DNA of 8,759 bases from Spirochaetaceae bacterium (GTDB lineage Bacteria > Spirochaetota > Spirochaetia > Treponematales > Breznakiellaceae), in NCBI GenBank assembly GCA_031279895.1, contig JAITHR010000278.1:1-8759 (forward strand), read 5' to 3'. This document shows positions 5,112-8,759 of this stretch, in pieces. The position numbers and the translations under genes are program-made. The notes below the pieces were generated by a model. It was not told the DNA's origin and did no database searches. It worked only from the letters and a program-made list of their open reading frames with translations. Numbering within the stretch: position 1 is the first letter of the stretch; every line of letters begins with the position of its first letter.

Positions 5112-5400
5112 CCGTCGGAGACGGGCCGCGCCTAATCAGTAACCAGCCCGCTCACCGGACAGGGTGTTGCACCATTCGGAAACAACAGGCGGCCATGCTA
5201 GAACCGTCGGAGACGGGCCGCGCCTAAGCAGCAGTCAGCCCGCTCACCGGACAGGGTGTCGCACCGTTCGGAAACAACAAGCGGCCATGCTGAAGCCGTC
5301 GGAGACGGGCCGCGCCTGGGCTGTGCCAGCCCGCTCACCGGACAGGGTGTTGCACCATTCGGAAACAACAGGCGGCCCTGTTTAGAACAGCCGGAGGCTG
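5112..5400 (+). repeat. Three exact 92-bp tandem units of the element (copy E)
   Basis: The hairpin CCGTC-GGA-GACGG begins at 5112, 5204 and 5296, and the alternative hairpin CAGCC-GGA-GGCTG at 5388, so hairpins fall every 92 bp exactly. Each unit then has CCGCGCCT, a variable 20 bp, GCCCGCTCACCGGACAGGGT, GTTGCACC or GTCGCACC, TTCGGAAACAACA and GCGGCC. The third unit has small compensating length changes (91 then 93 bp between internal markers). A 6-bp stem AACAGG-CGGC-CCTGTT is at 5367-5382. It lies between the convergent ends of tyrA and malQ; the frames in it (5164-5385 and others) are repeat translations. Confidence 0.88.
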
Positions 5401-5420
5401 CGGAGACGGGGTGGCCATGC

Positions 5421-7448
5421 TTAAACAGCCGGAGGCTGGGAGGCGGGCTTTTTTGCGCGGGGGGCGCCCTTAACGGTTCCCAGGTCCCGTACCTTCTGTA
5501 TGAGTTCCCCGTCCTTGGCTATCTCGCTGATTTTCGCGGGAAGCCGGTAGGTCCAGTTAAACTCGTTGGAGGTTCCCGGCACGTTTATCCGCTCCGACGC
5601 GGGGTCCGCGGCGTACCAGCGCGGCGAAAGGTGGAGCAGGTCCTGTATCTGAAACACCCGAAAGCGCGACGCCGCGGAAGCGATCTTTTTCAGTATCTTC
5701 TGGGCCGTGCCGGGGTTGTACACCGGCGGCAGGGAGGGCTCGCCGATAAAGTCGGTAAACCCCTGGCGGTCAGCCTCCTCCTCCCACCATTCCCGCAGGG
5801 TGGAGCTGTCGTGCACCGCCGGCGTACACACGCTCAGCTCGGGGTACTCCCCGAAAGGAACGTAGGGCTGCCCCTCTTCCGCCCATAACCGGAACCAGCG
5901 CACCACCCGAAGGCCGAAGACCGAAAGCTTCTTCAGGGTCTTCGGCACGCACGCCGGCACTGCCCCCAGATCCTCGGCGCAGGGAAGCATGGAAGAAGAG
6001 CGGGTAAGGACAGTAAGCAGTTTCTTCCCCTGTTTCTCCCAATCCTTTTCGGAATCCCGCCGCTGTTTCTCAAGAAGCGCCTCAAGCGCCTCCCGCTCCC
6101 CGTCGTTAAGGGAACCGTAGGCCCGGGAATCCTTGTAATGCCACGTGGGGGTATAGGTTCCCTTCCCGTATTCCACAAGGAGGCGGTTCCCCCAGGCCCC
6201 AAGGAGGTACGCCCGTGCGGACTGGTGCAGGGGCAGGCGCTCTATGGCCTTCTCTCCGGCAATGTCGTCCTTAAAGAGCCACAGGTCCTCGCCGCCTATC
6301 CGGTCGAGCGCCTGACGGAAGACCCGCTCCGCCTCGGATGCCAGATCCGCGCCGTCAAGACCCCCGGTTTTAAGGCTTTCCCACACCTCGGACCCGGGAA
6401 TGTGGGGGCGGGAAAACCAGCGTATCCGCGCCTCGTCAAAGCCGCCGGCTTTAAGCGCCTTGTCCGTGAGGGGAAGGGACGGAACGTAGCGCCCCAGCAT
6501 GGCGGAATTATCCTCCCGCCGCGACGCCCAGATGCGGAAAAAGCCAAGCACGTGGTCAATCCGATAGGCGTGGTAATACTTCGCCGCAACCGCGAGGCGC
6601 TGCCGCCACCATGCGTAATCATCCTTTTCATGGGCCTCCCAGTTATAGATGGGGAACCCCCAGTTCTGCCCCTTGGGGCTGTACATATCCGGCGGGGCCC
6701 CGGCTGAGAGACCGGAGTTGAAATACCCGCCGTGCGCCCATACGTCGCAGGAGTCCTCGTTCATAAGGATAGGGAGGTCGCCCTCAAGGATGATTCCCGC
6801 GTCCCTAAGACGTGCGGACGCGGCGCCGAACTGGGCGTCCAGAGCCTCCTGCACCCACGCCCAGAAGAGGTGTTCCCCGCGCACGGACCGGTCGTTCCAG
6901 AGGGATTCGATTTCCTGTTTCTCCGGCTCCCGATGGCTAATCCACTCCTTCCAGCTCTTCTCCCCGTGGGCTTCCTTGAGCCTCCGGTACACCGCGTACT
7001 CCTTGACCCACTGGTTTTCCTCTATCCAGCGACCCAGGGGCCCGCCGCTTTCGGCGCGCTCGGCCACGAAGCGTTCGTGTTCGCGGTATATGTCCCGTAG
7101 CATCGTGATTTTGGCGCGGATAATCGCGCCGTAGGGGAAGCGCGCCTCGCCTTCAAAGGTTTCCCTAATCTCCGCAAGCTTCCGGGAAAACCCCTCGGCC
7201 TCCGGCATATCCCCGATACGCAGGTACAGCGGGTGGAGGGCGAAAGCGGTCAGGGCGCCGTAGGGGGAGCTTTCGTAGCCCGTATCGTTTACCGGCAGGA
7301 TTTGAATAAGGCCGATGCCCATGGTTTTGCAAAGTTCCCCGAACTCAATCAAATCGGGAAATTCCCCCACGCCGATACTGCGCGATCCCCGCAGCGCCCC
7401 GACCGGCACCACGGTTCCGATAAGGCGCTTATCCTGATTACTACTCAT
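5421..7448 (-). CDS. malQ: 4-alpha-glucanotransferase (GH77 amylomaltase), DPE2-like catalytic domain
   Basis: This enzyme moves maltosyl or longer alpha-1,4-glucan segments between oligosaccharides, releasing glucose, in cytoplasmic maltodextrin or glycogen metabolism. The 675 residues carry the GH77 catalytic set: nucleophile D298 in RIDH, acid/base E492 in AEDLG, and stabiliser D547 in HDSST. From memory, the compact Thermus enzyme has these at 293, 340 and 395; the second interval (55) is the same, but the first is 194 instead of 47. The extra 147 or so residues between D298 and E492, plus the CTPAVHDSSTLREWW wording, resemble plant DPE2 and Bacteroides enzymes. The N-terminal starch-binding domains of those are absent. 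The start is ATG 7448: GGAG sits 6 bp upstream and the GTVVPVGALR strand of the barrel begins at residue 11. An in-frame extension to 7643 would run into galE. The last five residues (QPPAV) and TAA come from the repeat. The gene is divergent from galE. Confidence 0.94.
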   Translation of the reverse strand: MSSNQDKRLIGTVVPVGALRGSRSIGVGEFPDLIEFGELCKTMGIGLIQILPVNDTGYESSPYGALTAFALHPLYLRIGDMPEAEGFSRKLAEIRETFEGEARFPYGAIIRAKITMLRDIYREHERFVAERAESGGPLGRWIEENQWVKEYAVYRRLKEAHGEKSWKEWISHREPEKQEIESLWNDRSVRGEHLFWAWVQEALDAQFGAASARLRDAGIILEGDLPILMNEDSCDVWAHGGYFNSGLSAGAPPDMYSPKGQNWGFPIYNWEAHEKDDYAWWRQRLAVAAKYYHAYRIDHVLGFFRIWASRREDNSAMLGRYVPSLPLTDKALKAGGFDEARIRWFSRPHIPGSEVWESLKTGGLDGADLASEAERVFRQALDRIGGEDLWLFKDDIAGEKAIERLPLHQSARAYLLGAWGNRLLVEYGKGTYTPTWHYKDSRAYGSLNDGEREALEALLEKQRRDSEKDWEKQGKKLLTVLTRSSSMLPCAEDLGAVPACVPKTLKKLSVFGLRVVRWFRLWAEEGQPYVPFGEYPELSVCTPAVHDSSTLREWWEEEADRQGFTDFIGEPSLPPVYNPGTAQKILKKIASAASRFRVFQIQDLLHLSPRWYAADPASERINVPGTSNEFNWTYRLPAKISEIAKDGELIQKVRDLGTVKGAPRAKKPASQPPAV
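5426..5438 (-). terminator. TCC-loop hairpin overlapping the malQ 3' end
   Basis: On the malQ strand CAGCC-TCC-GGCTG is followed directly by TTTAA, whose last three bases are the stop codon. The hairpin supplies four of the last five codons. A second copy (5388-5400) follows 38 bp further on. It may act as a weak terminator overlapping the stop. Confidence 0.5.
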
Positions 7449-7454
7449 ACATAA

Positions 7455-7458
7455 CTCC
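7455..7458 (-). promoter_or_regulatory. Ribosome binding site of malQ
   Basis: GGAG on the minus strand, 6 bp before ATG 7448. It decides the start among several in-frame candidates. Confidence 0.7.
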
Positions 7459-7478
7459 AGAATGTGAAAATTACGCCC

Positions 7479-7507
7479 AGTATATCCGCCGGCCTGTTTA
7501 AAGTAAA
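7479..7507 (-). promoter_or_regulatory. Promoter of malQ (sigma-70 type)
   Basis: On the minus strand TTTACT (7507-7502), a 17-bp spacer, then TATACT (7484-7479). Transcription would start near 7472, giving a leader of about 24 bases that contains the GGAG. Matches to TTGACA/TATAAT are 4/6 and 5/6. Confidence 0.5.
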
Positions 7508-7521
7508 GTCGCGGAGCGTCC

Positions 7522-7550
7522 GGCGCCGCGGCTTTACTCAAAGGCGCCGC
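7522..7550 (+). promoter_or_regulatory. Possible operator: direct repeat around the galE -35
   Basis: GGCGCCGC occurs at 7522-7529 and 7543-7550, 21 bp apart, on either side of the galE -35 hexamer. Each contains the dyad GGCGCC. This could be a repressor site, but in GC-rich DNA it may be chance. Confidence 0.22.
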
Positions 7551-7562
7551 CGCGGGTATAGT
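7533..7562 (+). promoter_or_regulatory. Promoter of galE (sigma-70 type), possibly leaderless
   Basis: TTTACT (7533-7538), an 18-bp spacer, then TATAGT (7557-7562). The -35 hexamer is identical to that of the divergent malQ promoter. The expected start, about seven bases after the -10, falls on or next to ATG 7569. No purine-rich ribosome binding site precedes that ATG, which fits a leaderless message. Confidence 0.45.
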
Positions 7563-7568
7563 TGCGGT

Positions 7569-8579
7569 ATGAACGTATTTATTGCAGGCGGCGCGGGCTA
7601 CATAGGCAGCCACGCGGCGCGGGAACTCCTTGATCGGGGCCATGCGGTTACGGTGTACGACAACCTTTCAAGCGGGCTTCGGGAGAACCTCTTTCCCGAA
7701 GCGGCTTTTATTCACGGGGACATACTGGATTACGCCCGACTTTGCAGTGCCCTAAGCGGCACCCTGCCGGAACAGGGACGCGGGCGCTTTGACGCGGTGG
7801 TGCATCTGGCCGCCGCCAAAGCCGCGGGGGAGTCCATGACCCGACCGGAGAAGTATTCAAGCCAGAACATCGGCGGGACCGTGCATATCTTAAACGCCGC
7901 GGCTTTGGCGGGCGTCGAGAACTTCGTGTTTTCTTCCAGCGCCGCGGTGTACGGGGCGCCGCGCTACCTCCCCATAGACGAGGATCATCCGACAGAGCCG
8001 GAAAATTACTACGGCTTTACCAAACTGGTCATTGAAAACACGCTTGCGTGGTACGGGAAGCTCAAGGGCATCCGGTTCGCCAGCCTCCGGTATTTCAACG
8101 CCGCGGGCTACGACCCGCTCGGACGGATTGCGGGGCTTGAAAGGGATCCCGCCAATCTCATACCCGTCGTCATGGAGGCCGCGCTGGGCCGCCGCGCCGA
8201 GGTGTGCGTCTTCGGGAACGACTACGAAACACCGGACGGCACGTGCCTGCGGGATTACGTGCACGTAAGCGACCTTGCCACGGCCCACGCCGCGGCGCTG
8301 CGCGTCCTGAGTGAGGGACGGAAAAGCCTCACGGTCAATCTGGGAAGCGGGCGGAGCCTTTCGGTCATGGAAATCATTGAAAACGCCCGCCGGATATGCG
8401 GACGCCCCATTCCGGCGCGTGTCGCGGCGCGGCGCGCCGGAGATCCCGCGGCGCTCACCGCCTCTTCCCTCCGCGCCCGGGACCTCCTGGGCTGGACCGC
8501 GGAGCGATCGGACTTGGATACGCTTATACGAACCTCCTGGAACGCCTATTGCCCGTCTCCGCCGTCTCCGGCTGTTTAA
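7569..8579 (+). CDS. galE: UDP-glucose 4-epimerase
   Basis: GalE interconverts UDP-galactose and UDP-glucose in the cytoplasm using tightly bound NAD+, feeding the Leloir pathway and cell-surface glycan synthesis. The 336 residues are normal length for the extended short-chain dehydrogenase family. The NAD+ site is GGAGYIGSH at 7-15, with the acidic D31 after strand 2. HLAAAKAAGES is at 79-89. The catalytic pair is S124 in FSSSAAVYG and Y148 with K152 in YYGFTK. RYFNAAG is at 174-180 and LRDYVHVSDLA at 227-237. ATG 7569 is chosen because the Rossmann strand starts at once; the in-frame ATG-like start at 7464 would add 35 residues without homology. There is no obvious RBS. The final PSPPSPAV residues and TAA are encoded by the repeat module. 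It is divergent from malQ. UDP-GlcNAc epimerase activity or a related sugar-nucleotide epimerase is possible; the wording fits GalE best. Confidence 0.93.
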   Translation: MNVFIAGGAGYIGSHAARELLDRGHAVTVYDNLSSGLRENLFPEAAFIHGDILDYARLCSALSGTLPEQGRGRFDAVVHLAAAKAAGESMTRPEKYSSQNIGGTVHILNAAALAGVENFVFSSSAAVYGAPRYLPIDEDHPTEPENYYGFTKLVIENTLAWYGKLKGIRFASLRYFNAAGYDPLGRIAGLERDPANLIPVVMEAALGRRAEVCVFGNDYETPDGTCLRDYVHVSDLATAHAAALRVLSEGRKSLTVNLGSGRSLSVMEIIENARRICGRPIPARVAARRAGDPAALTASSLRARDLLGWTAERSDLDTLIRTSWNAYCPSPPSPAV

Positions 8580-8630
8580 GCAGGGCCGCCTGGTGTTTCA
8601 AAGTAGTGCGACACCGTGTCCGCCGGCGGC
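8553..8630 (-). repeat. Mosaic repeat element, copy F1 (partial, reverse)
   Basis: It overlaps the galE end: CCGTCTCCG, CCGTCTCCGGCTGTTTAA (an imperfect form of the TCC hairpin), CAGGGCCGCCTG, TTTCAAAGTAGTGCGACAC, GTGTCCGCCGG. The GGTGCAACACC stem of other copies is here AGTGCGACACC. It is about 78 bp, with no head half. Confidence 0.75.
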
Positions 8631-8759
8631 GCCGGAGGCACAGCAGGGCCGCCTGTTATTTCCGAATGGTGCAACACCCTGTCCGGTTACTTCACTGTTT
8701 CCTGCTAAGGCGCGGCTACGCTTCGCGCAACGGCGGGTGGTTTGCAAGCGCCGCGTTGT
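8631..8759 (-). repeat. Mosaic repeat element, copy F2 (runs off the right edge)
   Basis: CAGGGCCGCCTG, TTATTTCCGAATGGTGCAAC, ACCCTGTCCGGTTAC, CTGCTAAGGCGCGGCTACGC and TTCGCGCAACGGCGGGTGGTTTG follow the order of copy C closely. It continues beyond the window, so its head end is not seen. Confidence 0.82.

Noticed and set aside
5164..5385. Open frames of 73 to 210 codons in the tyrA-malQ gap
   Set aside because: They translate the 92-bp tandem units, giving repeated HHSETTGG-type peptide, with no RBS and no continuity outside the repeat; one merely runs into the antisense of malQ.
5112..5438. CRISPR array
   Set aside because: The repeats are nearly identical over the whole 92-bp unit with no unique spacers, and no cas gene is present.

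Overview
The window is GC-rich bacterial DNA with five confident protein genes set in an unusually large amount of repetitive, palindrome-rich intergenic sequence. Nothing in it fixes the taxon. My impression, from the membrane protein and the repeat style, is a host-associated spirochaete such as a Treponema relative, but I hold that weakly. There are no rRNA or tRNA genes, no CRISPR array and no transposase.

Layout. Positions 1-790 are a long tandem array with a continuous 21-bp register, built from four sub-arrays of different sequence. One plus-strand frame stays open through all of it and would encode a seven-residue repeat protein entering from outside the window. Positions 799-1080 are a mosaic repeat element (copy A). 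Positions 1114-2580 encode a four-helix membrane protein of unknown function whose last 95 codons run into a second repeat copy. Positions 2278-2996 hold copies B, C and D. Positions 3045-4816 are a two-gene unit: a cation diffusion facilitator metal exporter, overlapped by 4 bp (ATGA) by a single-domain prephenate dehydrogenase (tyrA). Positions 4817-5420 hold a stop-proximal hairpin, a second, shorter 21-bp heptad array and three exact 92-bp tandem units of the element. A divergent pair follows: a GH77 4-alpha-glucanotransferase (malQ, minus strand, 7448-5421) and UDP-glucose 4-epimerase (galE, 7569-8579), with two face-to-face promoters in the 120 bp between them. Repeat copies resume after galE and run off the right edge.

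How it fits together. The conventional genes are housekeeping: metal efflux, tyrosine synthesis, alpha-glucan turnover and UDP-galactose/UDP-glucose interconversion. malQ and galE are both sugar-metabolic and share a control region.

The most interesting signal is the repeat system. Each gene unit (the membrane protein; CDF-tyrA; malQ/galE) is bracketed by element copies or element hairpins pointing inward. The end that touches the gene is always a small hairpin with a three-base GGA loop (TCC on the other strand). The stems differ between copies by compensating changes, which points to selection on structure. At malQ and galE the hairpin module also supplies the last codons and the TAA stop. 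At the membrane protein gene the equivalent position reads TCA instead of TAA, and the protein continues through the repeat.
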